Assembly (NCBI GenBank): GCA_023014335.1
Contig: JAECYW010000009.1
Span: 1,612,001 to 1,676,000 of the forward strand
Source of the DNA: Galerina marginata
Taxonomy: Eukaryota > Basidiomycota > Agaricomycetes > Agaricales > Galerinaceae
Reading direction: 5' to 3'
DNA length: 64,000 nucleotides
In this document: piece after piece, positions 11,128 to 23,216 of the stretch
Position numbering within the stretch: position 1 is the stretch's first letter
How the letters are laid out: the number at the start of each line of letters is the position of its first letter
Position numbers and translations under genes: made by a program
Notes under the pieces: generated by a model
The model's database searches: none
Told to the model about the DNA's origin: nothing
The model's input: only the letters and a program-made list of their open reading frames with translations

Positions 11128-12608
11128 ATGGTCCAACAAGAATTTCCTGACGAGATCCTTGATATGTTTTTTTGTGAGCTTGATAGAGAGCGTAGAAATG
11201 CCGACCAGGGCTTGAAGTCATCCTCTCAACTGGCACTACAATCTTGTCTCCTCGTTTCTAGGTCGTTCTGCCATCATTCTCGACGCTATCTTTTCTCCAG
11301 TATCACCCTTGTCCACAGCAGGGAAAAAGGACTGCCCCAGCGCGTCAAACATCTAATGGAATTTCTACACTCTGAACTTCCTATTGGTGGTATCGCTCGT
11401 CACATAAAAAGCGTGAGGATTTGCATTTGTGAGTCTGTTCTCTCCGGTTGGTATTGCCCAAGCCCTGCTGTTACCTGTTGAAGTTGAGTACTTTGCCTTG
11501 TAGTCGATGATGGTGATATTCCATCCAGTGGCCCGATAGACGAAAGCCTTGACAATAGCCTGGTAGTTTTTCTGCGTGCCATGATCGGGAATGATTGTGG
11601 CATTCGCGATTTCATGTTCATGTTCAGCGGATCAGGAGGAGACCTGGAGTGGGATAGGATGTCTTCTTCTCTGCAAAAATCTATTGCAGACACCGTTCGC
11701 TCTTCCCATGCAACAGATGTCTGTATCTTTGATATTTCCCGCATACCGCGGGCGGTTTTCGTAAACCCTCAGCTCAAGCATTTGCGACTCAGATCCACCG
11801 ATCGAGAGGCTTTACGGCCCTATATTCAGGAGTCACACACCAGTGTAACAAGTCTATCCACTTCCGAGCCTGTTCTCTATCAAAATCGCTTTGAATCCTT
11901 CGACACCGACCACGCTTATCCCATGGAATATTTTGAACAAGATGACATGGTGTCGTCGTCCTCTAAATCATCGTTTTCACAGCTCCTGACTCTCAATTCA
12001 TCGATTCTGGCCGCGGCGGACTTCATTGATTGTATGAAAATCCTTGACAAGGCGGCCTCCACAGTACAAAATATAAACCTTTGCTTCCGTATGATGCTAT
12101 CAGTTCTACACAGCTTTTTGTAGATACTCACTATTTTGGCTGATTTTTAGGCTGCACTCACGATCCCCCAAGGCAGCTGCACTTCAAGCACTTCCCGCAA
12201 TTGCACCACTTGAAACTACAATATTCATATGGCACTATCTTAGAACCCTTCGTCGAAAATGGCATTGGCCATATACTTCGCCTCCTCAACAGCTCATCGG
12301 CTAGCAATAGTCTCTCTTCCATTCATATTATTGTTACAAACATCTGGGCATCTAGTTACCCTCATGCTGCACTCCTCTCTTTGGCACCTGGCGCGAATAC
12401 TGGCTGGCTAGCACTGGATGATCTTCTCGGTGGACCGAAATATATCTCACTCAAGAACGTAATGTTTCTCCTCCGAATTCATTTCAGCAGAAAGCCGAGA
12501 ACTCCCAGCGCAGAAAGTTTTACCACCGATTTCACTGGCCATATGGAAGCTGTTTTCCCGACAGTTCTGAAGTCGAAGTCACTGAAGATCGTGGTTGAAA
12601 TTGAATAA
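11128..12608 (+). CDS. F-box-like protein A, 3 exons, 447 aa
   Basis: Inferred exons 11128-11428, 11504-12088 and 12151-12608, with GTGAGT...TAG and GTATGA...TAG introns, both phase 1. The N-terminus MVQQEFPDEILDMFFCEL followed by LQSCLLVSRSFCHHSRRYLFS is the degenerate F-box-like start seen in paralogues B, C and D (33713, 35524, 41880), which share the intron positions. Later shared blocks are LPIGGIARHIK, FLRAMIG...GIRD, IPRAVFVNPQLKHL, DHAYPMEYFE and DFIDCMKIL. The C-terminal half is likely LRR-like. A role as an SCF ubiquitin-ligase adaptor is a family inference. It ends 173 bp from the convergent Cys-rich gene. Confidence 0.82.
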
Positions 12609-12781
12609 ATTGTTGGGTTTTAATCCACCTGCAGATTCAGGAATCTTACATATGTCAAGGAGCCAGTATATTTTGGGTAGCATTGGTGCAGAATATAATG
12701 ACAGTCCGTCCCTTCTTTTCACTAGCAAACTGAAGTCCCCAAACGCTGAAGCCGCAGATGTGATCCAGCGCTTTTGTAACT

Positions 12782-13781
12782 TCAGACTCTGCCTAGCAGA
12801 GCAACCGCGCCGACCATCATCACAAGCACCATAATTCCATTGAGAGCAGCTTTCCCCGCAGAATTTCCCTGCATCGTCCCACTTCCACTTCCACTTCCCC
12901 CCCTTCCCCCTCCTACATTTGCAGCCGATATTGTGTAAACTTGCGCATTATTAGTATACGTGAATACCGTGCCACTGGCAGGAGCCGTTACTGTTCCGGG
13001 CACATTTGTAAGTGTTGCCGTCTCAGTAGCTGGGAGGTTGTCCGGGCGTAAAAATGTTCCCCCAACAGCCGCAGATGAGAAGCCAAGATCAGCAGTGCAG
13101 TTGAATTGCGAAAGGTAAGGAGAACAAGTGCTGAATGACGTTATGGATGTTTGAGATGAGTTTAAGTGATTTAAGCCGGTCACAGCTGGGTCTGTGGTTG
13201 GGCAGAAATTGTCGAAGCTACGACAAAATATTTTCATTCCGAGGTTATTACTGAATTCTAAGAAAATACCTTGAAATGACATCACTGAATGCGCAGCATG
13301 CGCATCCCGCAACCGCCTGCCCCCCTTCGATAGGGTCAACGACATTCGTCTGGTTCTTTGAACACGAACCCCCGTGGATGATGCTGGTGAGTGCCCCAAA
13401 AAGGATGTTTCCCAAATTGCATGAACAAGAATCTGGCGCGTTATCCGGTGCAGGAAAATAAGGGAGGGGAAACGTGGCGCTTGGGCATGTATTGAAAAAG
13501 TCCACCATGTACTGCTGATATTCACACTCATAGACTCGGTTCCAGCAATGTGCAGCATAGCAATTGAAGTTATCAATGTGCTGCGCACAACCACAGGCGA
13601 CGACGTCCAAGGTGTTTCCGTTTGCGACATTTAAGCACTGTGTTAGAAGGGCTTCAGCCTCATTTGCACACTTATCCATCCCAGCAGAGTCGGCACAGCC
13701 TGTTGTTGTAAGGCTTGCATCTGCATTCAAAAGACCGAAGAATGCAGCAAAGAAGAGGGGAGAAATGAGCCGCTGCGCCAT
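12782..13781 (-). CDS. Secreted cysteine-rich, probably GPI-anchored protein 1, 2 exons, 315 aa
   Basis: Exons (minus strand) 13781-13270 and 13217-12782; the phase 2 intron begins GTATTT and ends GTAG. The start MAQRLISPLFFAAFFGLL is a signal peptide and matches the paralogue at 26547-27561. Cys-rich body: CADSAGMDKC, NCYAAHCWNRVYECEYQQYM and SCSCNLGN. It continues as a second Cys-bearing domain, then PASGTVFTYTN, a Gly/Ser-rich linker and a hydrophobic C-terminus (IMVLVMMVGAVALLGRV) preceded by small residues, as expected of a GPI signal. The domain was not recognised as a named family. It is probably a cell-wall or plasma-membrane surface protein; function unknown. Confidence 0.8.
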
Positions 13782-14574
13782 TCTTTGAAATTTAATGGGA
13801 GCAAGAATAATAACTGAATACATATAAGGAGGTTGGTGTCTTCAAGTTCGCGACAGGCACAACCCACGGCCTGTTTCCTCAGTTCGATAATATCCAGAAA
13901 CCTTTGCATAGGACAGCTGGCAGTTCGGCGTTTCCAATGGTCGACAGACGGCACAGGTCCACAGGATGGAATTGTTGCAACCGTCTTATCATTTGATGAC
14001 TTTCGGAATTCAGTGTTCAGATTTGGATTGAAAGAGGTCTGCGTACGGATTGTTACACATGTAAATCCGCGGTTTTGCTTTGAGAAATTGAATTCTCAGG
14101 TTCTGGGACAGTGATCATATTCTGATCGATGGAAGATGGGATGCATTTGGATTGCATAGTCTGTAAGTGCTCCTGGGTGAGCCGTTGTTCGGGCGGTGAT
14201 TGATGATCGGCAACCTCCTTTTGGAATTTATTTCCCATTTCAATCAGGCTCCCACCCCAAGCCATTCTTCCGATGTCGTTGAAATAAAAAGCTTGAGAAT
14301 CTACATACTTTTACCCAGAATGATATATTACGGCGGGAGTTCTGCGTGATGGACAAAGAGACAATCAGATAGGGTAAAAGAGTCTGACCATTGTCCCCGA
14401 TGCCAGTGGATGGGATTGGGATGGGATGGCGCATCGTCACCCACTTTCAAATCAATGGTCCTCAAATGGCCTGATCTGAAGAACCCTATTCAAATCATGC
14501 TAGACTGTCAGACCTATTGCACCACACATTATACAAAATCGTAGACATGCAAGCTGTTGCTTGAATTTAAATAA
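13782..14574. other. Intergenic region
   Basis: No gene recognised. It contains the upstream region of the minus-strand Cys-rich gene. A block at about 13910-13960 resembles the equivalent upstream region of its paralogue near 27670. Confidence 0.4.
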
Positions 14575-14769
14575 TCAAAACCTTCTCATCATCGTACTCG
14601 CTTCGTCTCTGCCGTCATCCTTCGGTGGACTCCAGTCCTGTTTGAATTGATTAAAAAAATATCATGAGCATAGTAGTAGAACTTTAGAAGGTCTCCAAGG
14701 CATAGAAAACTTACAGGAGGCGGCTCATTGGGATTCAAATGTGGCAGCGGAGAACGTCGAGACTGCCTA
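14575..14769 (-). pseudogene. Cut-off original 3' end of the membrane-protein gene
   Basis: Downstream of the MITE, on the minus strand, the frame of the gene at 15795 resumes. Eighteen codons (14768-14715, RQSRRSPLPHLN then PNEPPP) lead to a GTAAGT donor, a 77 nt intron ending AACAG (14714-14638) and a last exon 14637-14575 (DWSPPKDDGRDEAST, then a short basic end) with a stop. Joining WWY on one side to RQS on the other needs exactly the element plus one TA to be removed. This is a plausible cytoplasmic tail of a single-pass membrane protein, now disconnected. Confidence 0.75.
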
Positions 14770-15036
14770 TACTGTACTATTTCATTCAATTCGGCAGGCA
14801 TCGTGACGCGTTACCGCCCTGCCGAAAATTTGATTTCGGCGACCGCAGAAAGTGGGCGTGACACGCCAAAAATTTCGGCAGTTTAGCGCCGCAGGCCGCA
14901 AAATTTTGCTATATTGAGGCGGCTACCACCTAATGGTTTCGGCGCTGGGTTAGGAGCGCCGTTACCAGCGTTACATTTCGGCGATTTTGAGGGCCGCGTG
15001 ACGCGTTACTGCCGAATTGAATGAAATGGTACAGTA
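14770..15036. mobile_element. 263 bp MITE with 26-28 bp terminal inverted repeats and TA duplication
   Basis: The ends are near-perfect inverted repeats: CTGTACTATTTCATTCAATT followed by CGGCAG on the left, and the same with one mismatch on the right. They are flanked by TA at 14770-14771 and 15035-15036. Size and TA duplication fit a Tc1/mariner-type MITE. No coding capacity of its own. It is inserted in the last large exon of the minus-strand gene at 15795 and carries that gene's present stop codon. Confidence 0.85.
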
Positions 15037-15795
15037 CCACCAGACAAATACACCAAGAGCAATGACAATCCAACCAAAAAGACACAGGACAATAGGGAGA
15101 GTAACGCTCCTTGCATTATTGCCTGACCTGTCCAAGTTCGCGCTTGCCTGTGGTGAGAGTACCACAGTTTGAGTGACGCCATTAGTAACGATGGTTTGGA
15201 TGGTAGGGCCGGCCAAGGTTATTAGAGTTGGAGTTGGAGCATTCGCAGATTTACTTGTTGGGATGGCAAGTGACGATGTCAGCGCATCTTTCACCGCGCT
15301 AGCTGAAGCGGGTATGTAACATCCATCCGAGACGAAGTTCTGGCCAACAGCAATGGCGCACCATTGATTGATCGGTGGCCCAACTATGGTGTTGTCCCCA
15401 CTTATAAACGAGCATAGTGTTTGGAAGCTTCCATCGCCTGCCTTTCCCGATATGCAGAGTCTTACCCCTACAGGGCTGGGGACAGAGAAATCGGCCCCTC
15501 CTAGACGGGTATTGTCGACTCCGTTGTAGTATGCAATCGATAGACCTTGCTGTAGATGAGCGGTCATCACAGCGATCATCGAGGGCTCTCTTCCCTCTCC
15601 TCCGGTGCAATTCAGTGACGGGGGGACGGTTGGACTGGGGGAGTAGCACCATGTTCCATTGGAGTTTTGTTGGACACAGGCGAGACGAGTGCCATCGCAG
15701 GAGGTTTGGGTGAAACGGCCATGTGTGGGCAAAACGATGAGGGATAGGAGGATGAATAGTAAATCGAGAACGGCGGTAAAACTCGAGGCGTGCAT
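14971..15795 (-). CDS. Type I single-pass membrane protein, C-terminus now encoded by a MITE, 274 aa
   Basis: The start MHASSFTAVLDLLFILLSLIVL is a signal peptide. The ectodomain has scattered Cys (SCDGTRLAC, WCYSPS, NCTGG, LCISG, WCAIAVG) and a Ser/Thr/Ala-rich stalk. A transmembrane helix (LPIVLCLFGWIVIALGVFVWW) is followed by about 21 residues (YCTISFNSAV...) that lie entirely inside the MITE. The layout resembles the many fungal surface or mucin-like proteins of unknown function. The original cytoplasmic tail is still recognisable beyond the element at 14575-14769. Whether the truncated protein functions cannot be told. Confidence 0.72.
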   Translation of the reverse strand: MHASSFTAVLDLLFILLSLIVLPTHGRFTQTSCDGTRLACVQQNSNGTWCYSPSPTVPPSLNCTGGEGREPSMIAVMTAHLQQGLSIAYYNGVDNTRLGGADFSVPSPVGVRLCISGKAGDGSFQTLCSFISGDNTIVGPPINQWCAIAVGQNFVSDGCYIPASASAVKDALTSSLAIPTSKSANAPTPTLITLAGPTIQTIVTNGVTQTVVLSPQASANLDRSGNNARSVTLPIVLCLFGWIVIALGVFVWWYCTISFNSAVTRHAALKIAEM

Positions 15796-16700
15796 GAGAT
15801 GGTCGTTGGATAGTCAATTAACAAGCTGAGAGCGAGAGAGCCGCTCCCTTGTTTGCGCTGCGCCCAAGTTAATATGACTTGGCAACACGAAAAATAATGA
15901 CAATCACTCACAACGAAGGTTGATAACGTTCTACTGTAATCGATGGATTGAAGTGAACACCGAAGGCGTTGAGTGAGAGACCTCGAATATATATATTGCA
16001 CTTTTCAGGCACCAGCAAGTCCTTGGCAGGTCCGCAAATGGTCGCATCCAGTCCATAGCCTCAGAGACTGCAGTCACTGCCAGTCAGGGAAAGAAGTGCT
16101 GAAAACTGGTGTCGGAGGGTAAGGGATTAGAAAGCTAAGTAGATCCAGTACAGACAGAGCGTGTTTGTCTGCAACCCGTCGAAGTGAGGCCAGCCTAAAC
16201 TGTACTGTAGTAGCACGACGGATGTTGCGTTGGTTGGATAGGTCAATGGTAGAAAGGCACAAGAAAGGACGTACCAAGGACGTACTCGAGTACAATGGTT
16301 GGTTGTTTTGAGAATGTAATTGAGTCATCGCCTCACCGACCTCGACGATCACGCGTCGATCACGACGTTCAGCTTGAAATCGCATATGGACCTCCTACAA
16401 GGAGTGAGTAGTTTCTCGTAGCGCGAGCAGAAAGGGGAGCACAGTAACGAAGAGTAAGGAAAAGCGACAGTGGCCGACCTGTTGCGATGGGCAAACCGGA
16501 GTCAAGAAGATGGATAACTAAAAATAGATTTTTCGGCAGCGCATCAAGTTGAGCGCTAAATCTTTGGCGGGTCTGGATCAATAACAGAATGCTTCTCGGG
16601 CTCTGTTTGCGTCGAACATCCAATGGTCAAAGAAACAACGGTAATGGATTGAATCGATCCCGTCTTTAGATAATACAGAGCAATCTAATCCAACTCCATA
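15796..16700. other. Intergenic region
   Basis: No recognisable gene. A TATATATAT run at about 15988-15996 lies upstream of the minus-strand membrane-protein gene. The other open frames are short and unsupported. Confidence 0.4.
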
Positions 16701-16739
16701 CCAGTCGCCGAGTCTTAGTACTACTGAACACGATGTCGG

Positions 16740-19700
16740 TCCATTCTTGTCGGTTATTGGAAGCCAGAATCAAAGAACGTCCCGTATAGATATTGATGGC
16801 GCGTTTGGGTAGAAAAATACTCCGCAGCGAGTGAACTGCTAGGAAAAGACCAGAAGTAAATTATCATGTGCTATGCTCGCACGGGACAACCTTACCGTTT
16901 GCTGAAAGGGTTGATGCTGTTGGACGATGGACTTGGATGGTCAACTTGAACGAGTAATTGGAGACGAGAAAGATGAATCTAATGGAGCGGAAAGATGGTC
17001 AGCACCGAGTGAAATCCCGGGTAAAGGAAAGAATCATCTACCAAAGTCGTTGACGAGAGCATATGGGACGAAGGACAAGCGAGGATGTATGCGTGTGATC
17101 ATAGAGGCAGACCTAAGGGAGAAGGAAAGAGGAAATAAAGTCAGTAATCGTATATGGCTCTATCTACTCTTCCGCCAGTGGAGCATGCTCGACTTGATTC
17201 TGGTCATTTTCTTCTTGTTGTCGGTGCTGTCTACCTACACTACAGTTGGGGCGAGGCCGCGGCGATTGAGATGTAAGGGAAGATGGAGGAGACGCCCTGT
17301 CATAATTGTTAGGAAACAGTTTGGATGAAGAAGGCGCGTTGTGGAAAAACTTACGGCAAGTAGGAGTCGGCCGCCATGACAATCAATAGTGTCGTTGGAG
17401 CATAAAAGGCGACCGCGGGTGGTAGTGGTTGATGACGCGACAAAGACATCCGAACACCGCCCTGCGACAATTGTTAAAGCAAATGAAGGGAAAGGGGTTG
17501 GCGACATACACAGTGTGACTAACGAACAGCCATGGCAATTTTCAGCCTGCCCAGGACCTGAGGAGCAACGATAGGTGGTAAATGAGGATTGGTCTGTGGT
17601 AAAACAATGATCAGGATGGGCAAGAGGACAATTAAAGTACGACATACAGCGTTCGCTACTGCTCGAGACAATGAAGGTAGGGCATGAAGGTCGTCGACGA
17701 CGCGTTAAACTTTATGGCTTCTGGTAGGTAGTATCGAACGTATGGCGAGGACTTGTAAAGGCGTTGAGAGTGAGTCCCAAGGTTGCCCGCTCCCAGGAAG
17801 GGAAGGGAAGGGAGATGATGGTGGCTTGGAAGAAAGAAGGAAGGGGAGACGGCGGGGGTTTAAGTACCCATCCAAGGCCCGAAAGGTGGCTGACTTTGAT
17901 TTGCTTTTCGTCTGATCGCCCGCGATCGGTTGTGAAATCGTTGTGAATATCAGTATGTCAGCCCTTATCTCCCCGAAGCCCGATGTAGTGGGTGAGCGTA
18001 CGAGGCAATGGTAGATGTGCTAAGAAAGCAAAAGTCGCGCAAGAGTAGTCACAATTGAGACGGATGCTCGCTCGACGCTCATTGCAGGAAGGTTTGCTCC
18101 GAGTTCCCACGCGACGGTCCGATTTTTGCCTCATTGACGAGCGCTAATACCGCGCGGCTTTCGTCACATCCAGTTCGAAGAAGCTGAGATATTGTATGCA
18201 TGCTCGACAATATGCCCCATCGTTGAGGGATATATTAATGGGAGACAAAATACAGCTTGGGTTTCCGTCGATTCTCAAACACATACAATGCGCGAAATGA
18301 CAAGGGAGGTTGTAAGGGATCGATAGAATATAGGGATCACGAAGCAGTCGTAGTAAATTGAACCTATTCTGTCTCTAAATTATTCCAAGCAATTCCATGA
18401 CAAGTCGAGTCCCAGTGCCCAAAGAGTTGCTGATGTATTCTTACTTGCTCAGACGGCCTGTCGGGCAAGAAGATAGAGCGAGGTGGGTAGCCTAGTCATC
18501 ATAGGTGAGTTGTTATATTGCATTGAGCTCACACCCGCTTCACTCACCCCTTGCTAAAAGAGTTGACGTCGGTTGATGTCCGCATCCGCAAATGAGGCGC
18601 TGTGTAGTGATTCGTCTCTCCGGTTCCTTAGCCCGAGGTGGTTCAAAAATGGCAGATTGTCCAAACGGCGTGGCGATTGTCATAAGAACCTTTAACATAG
18701 TGGAGGCGTCGGATGATCAACTCGAAAACCAGGTGGCGCGTGTACTGTATTCGGAATAACAGGGCGAATCTAAGGCGCAGAAGAGTGGTCAGCGTTGAAT
18801 GGCGAGGTTTGGCATAGGAAAGGAAGGTACCTACCCGAATTGATGACGGTAGTATAAGGAACGAAGGACAAGTGAGGATGCATGCATGTAGTAAGGATTC
18901 TAGTTGAAAGAAGTTAGGTATGGGTCGAGAATAATGAAGGCGTGCTTACTTTGATCACTTGATTTTCGAGGTGGACCTGAGAGGAAGGGGAAATAGGGTC
19001 AGTAGACGTACATAATTCTATCTACTCTTCCGCCAGTGGAGCATGCTCGACTTGATTCTGGTCATTTTCTTCTTGTTGTCGATGCTGTCTACCTATACTA
19101 CGGTTTGGAACCAGGGTGAAGGAGAGGCCGTGGCGATCGAGATGTAATGGTGGATACGCCCTATTGTAATTGTTAGGAAATGCTAGGACGAAGAAGACGA
19201 GTTATGCAGAAACTTACGCTGAGTGAGAGTTGGCCACGATGAAAATCACCGGTGTGGTTGGGGCATAAAAAGCGCCACAGATGTTGGTGGCCGGTGGCGC
19301 GACACTTTGTAAGATATCCGAACATCGCCCTGCGAAAACCGTTAAAGCAATTGAAGGGAAAGGGGTTGGCGACATACACAGTGTGACTAACGAGAGGCCA
19401 TGGCGATCGTCAGCCTGCCCAGGAACTGAGGAGCAACGATAGGTTGAAGATAGCATGTAAACGAGGATTGGTCTGTGGTAAAACAAGGTCAGAATGGGTA
19501 AGAAGACAATTAAAAGTACGACATACGACGTTCGCCACTGCTCGAGACGACGAAGGTGGGGCATGAAGGACGTCGACGCCGCGTTGGACTTTATGACTCT
19601 AGGTAAGCAGTATCTGAACACATGGCGAGGTCACGTAAAGGCATTGAGAAAGCGTCGCCTAAGGTTGTCCGCCCCCAGTAAGGGAAGGGAGGTGAGATGA

Positions 19701-21800
19701 TGGTAGTCTGGAAGAAAGAAGGAAGGGGAGACGGCGGGGGTTTAAGTACCCGTCCGAGGCCAGAATGTGGCTGACTTTGATTTGCTTTTCGTCTGGTCGC
19801 CCGCGATCGGTTTTGAAAAGTGTGTCAGCCATTACCTCCACAAAGCCTATCGATGGAGGAGAGAAAATCAAAGCAGTAGGTGAGCGCACGAGGCAGGTGC
19901 TCGACGCTCGTTGCGGGCAGGTTTGCTTTGGGTTTGCTCTGAGTTCCCACGCAACGGTCCCTCGTTGATGGGCGCTAATAACCGTCACATTCTAAGTTCG
20001 ATGAAGCTGAGTATTATATGCACGCTCGATATTGTGTTCTATAGTTGAGGGATATTAATGGGAGACGAAATACAGCTTGAGTCTTCCGTCGATTCTCAAA
20101 CACATACAAATGCGCGAAATGACAAGGGAAGTGGTTGAAAGGGATCGATGAAATAAGAGTACGGTAAAGTAGGGATCACGAAGCAGTCGTAGTAAATCGA
20201 ACCTATTCTGTCTCTAAATTATACCAAGAGATTCCATCACAAGTCAAGTCCCAGTGCCGAAAGAGTTGCTGATGTGTTCTTACTTGCTCTAGGACGTCAA
20301 CACAGAAGGCGTGTCGGGCAGGAAGATAGAGCGAGGTGGGTAGCCTAAACATCATAGGTGAGTTGTTATATCGCATTGAGCTCACACCCGCCTCACTTAC
20401 CTCTGGCTAGAAGAATTGATGTCCGCTGATGTCCGCATCCGCAAATGACGCGTTGTGCAGTGATTCGTCTCTCCAATTCCTTAGCCCGAGGTGGTTCAAA
20501 AACGACAGATTGTACAAACGGCATGGCGATGGTCATAAGAACCTGGAACATAGTGGAGGCGTCGGAGGACCAACTCGAAGGTAACGCGTGCATTCGGGAT
20601 AAACAGGCGAACCTAAGGCGCAGAAGAATGATCAGCGTCGAATGACGAGGTCGGGAATAGGAAAGGAAGCAACTTACACGAGTTGTTCAGGGCAGTATAA
20701 GGAATGAATGCGTAAAATAGGGGTCTAGTGGAAGGAGGTTAGGTTACGGGTCGAATATAATAAAGGCGTGCTTACATTGAGCGTCTGATTATTGAGGTGG
20801 AACTAAAAGGAAGGGAAAATAGGGTCAGTAGACGTAGTACATAGTTCTAACTACTCTTCCGCCAGTGGAGCATGCTCGACTTGATTCTGGTCATTTTCTT
20901 CTTGTTGTCGATGCTGTCTACCTACACTACTGTTGGGAACCAGGGTGAAGGAAAGGCCACGGGGTAGGAAGAGGAAACTCCCTGTCGTAATTGTCAGAAA
21001 CGGCTGGGACGAAGAAGGCGAGATGTAAAGAAAACTAACGTAGAGCGGTCACAAAGATTGACAATGTGGTGGGATCATGGAATGCATCAAGGGTTGTTGG
21101 TGGCTGACAATGTCGCCGAGAGGTCGTAGCAGTCTAAGTGAAGCGGTGACGCAGCAATTTGAAAGATATTTGAAGATCGCCCTGTAGAAGTCGTTAAAAT
21201 AAATGGATAGAAAGCCTGTGGGGTATCGCGACTTACACGTTATGGATTATAGGCAGTTATGACCACTGACAGTCAACCTGGAGGCTGAGAGGACGACAAC
21301 ATGTTATATGTGAGTTAAGCCTGTGGTAAAACCACCGTCAGAACATAAGTAGGAAGGCGATCAGAGTACAACATACGGTGGTCGCGGTGGCTCATAGCGA
21401 GAAGGGCACGGCAAGAAGGGCGAGGAAACCGTGTTATGCTCGACGGTGAAGGGGTTGTGCGCATAGCGAGATCTTATAAAGGTAGCGGGAGAATAACGCC
21501 TAAGCTCGTCCACTCCAGGGAGGGGAGGGAAGGAGATGATGGGGGTTTGGTAGAAAGAATAGATTGGGAAACGGCGGGGTTTAAGTACTCTCAAAAGGTC
21601 CAAGGCGTGGTTGACATTTTTGTTATTGGGCTCGATCGCGATCGTTGGATCCAGTCCAGTCTTAAATTGACAGGTATTCCAACGACCATCACGTTCTTCG
21701 TGAACGAGGCGCACCAGGGCAGAACGCGGTGACGCGAAAGCGTATTGACCAAGTACCGCCGATGGACCAATGTTGGATCCCTGCACCGTGCGCCATGCAT
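16740..21800. repeat. Three diverged tandem copies of a unit of about 1.85 kb
   Basis: Anchor CTACTCTTCCGCCAGTGGAG, followed by CATGCTCGACTTGATTCTGG, occurs at 17164, 19022 and 20851 (spacing 1858 and 1829). Other blocks recur in the same order, such as CACATACAATGCGCGAAATG (about 18279, about 20099), TCCTTAGCCCGAGGTGGTTC (about 18625, about 20475) and GTACTTAAACCCCCGCCG (17863, 19746, 21580, with variation). On the minus strand each copy keeps GTATGT...CAG and GTAAGT...CAG splice-like signals. Each also keeps a short protein-like block: AFYAPTTLLIVMAAD, AFYAPTTPVIFIVAN and AFHDPTTLSIFVTAL. This suggests a tandemly triplicated, multi-exon membrane-protein gene now decaying. Unit borders are approximate and no intact gene could be built. 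Confidence 0.7.
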
Positions 21801-23216
21801 GGAATGGCGGTCATTCTGTTTGAGAGGGGGCCAAGTAAGTGACAAAGTGTAGGAATGAGAGAAATATTTGCATGCTACTTCCAGGACTATGCACAACCTG
21901 TTTTGTTTATCAGGCGTATCAAATGAAAAACGGTCCCCGGAATAGTTCAGAGGAAATCTCCTTAGAAAAGCTTGTGGATCTTTGCAAATCGAGGCCAGTT
22001 GCAGTTGAAATAAGCTAGTTTTCCATCAAAAGGTCAATGAAAGGACGAGGAATGAGGTTTGTCAAATTCAGTCGGTCATCGGACCGAAGAATCCGTGACG
22101 ACCGCGATTTTCTGGTCGCGTGATCGTGACTGTAGACGCGTCTCCCTCCTAACGCGTTCACCAATCCTGCGCAGCACCCCAATGTCTCACTCTCAATACT
22201 TGATAAAACCAGGAAACGTGTTAATTTTCATTTTCTTCCCAAACCACCGCCAACCCTCCCAAAGAGCCCTCCATGGGAGCTTCTCCGCGACTCCCTGATC
22301 TATTTTTCAAGCCCTGTCCTAAAACGGAAGAGGCGCATATTATAAGGAAGGACGTCCTTCAAGTTTGAACACGGGGAGATTTCATAGGTCTACCCATTGA
22401 CGTCGTACGCGTGGGTGGTTTTTCTCTTCATATATGCGCCTTCGTTCATTTATTTCTTAAGCTCCTGTGAGCCATTTGTATTTTTTCATCTTTCTTACTG
22501 AGATATTCCTGCAATCCTTCGGGGTTTGGTATTATATCAATAAGGTCGCAACCCTCTTCCATAATAGAGAACATAAGCTCTAGTCCAAGTTTATGGTGCG
22601 ATCTTTCCTACCTCACTTTTTTCCAACTCATCGTTCCTAGGTTCTAGATCTGATTCACGGCGCCTACCTATCATTCAAAAAAATAAAAAGGCTTGGCTCA
22701 ACTTCATCAAGTGCGATATGCGTGCTATCCAATTAATATTCGATCACAATAATCGGGTACTAATACCTCACTATGGTTGTTCCTCGGGAATCGAGATAAA
22801 TTAAAAGATCGCGGGTTGTACGCGGAGCCTAGTTGTAAGTTCGAGGTCGTCTCGTTAAATTCTACCGTCGCTCATTGCTGTCTCCATGGCCTTCTACATA
22901 AATTCCTATGCCACTGGAGCTCAGGCCTAGGGAGACATTTTGTACTTGGAAGACTAGGACCGCTGATCGTCGCTCTCGATGCAAAACGGTTGACACAAGG
23001 TCAGACACGTATAAACTTCAATAAATTTGAATCATTCTCAGCGGCGTTGTCTCAGAAAAAACGACGATGATTCAGAGATAAGGGAGAGAGAGAGTCTTGG
23101 ATATGAGAGACCCCAGAGGAGTGATATCAAGCGACGTTCCCACGCCACGACCCGAGTTTGGGAACCGCGTTGTCAACCAAAAATTACGGGACCTGTCTTT
23201 TCTGCCGCCAACAGCG
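21801..23216. other. Intergenic region upstream of LCB2
   Basis: No gene recognised on either strand. The last 150 bp include a purine-rich GGGAGAGAGAGAG stretch before the LCB2 frame. The in-frame ATG at 23103 would add 38 residues to LCB2. Confidence 0.4.
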
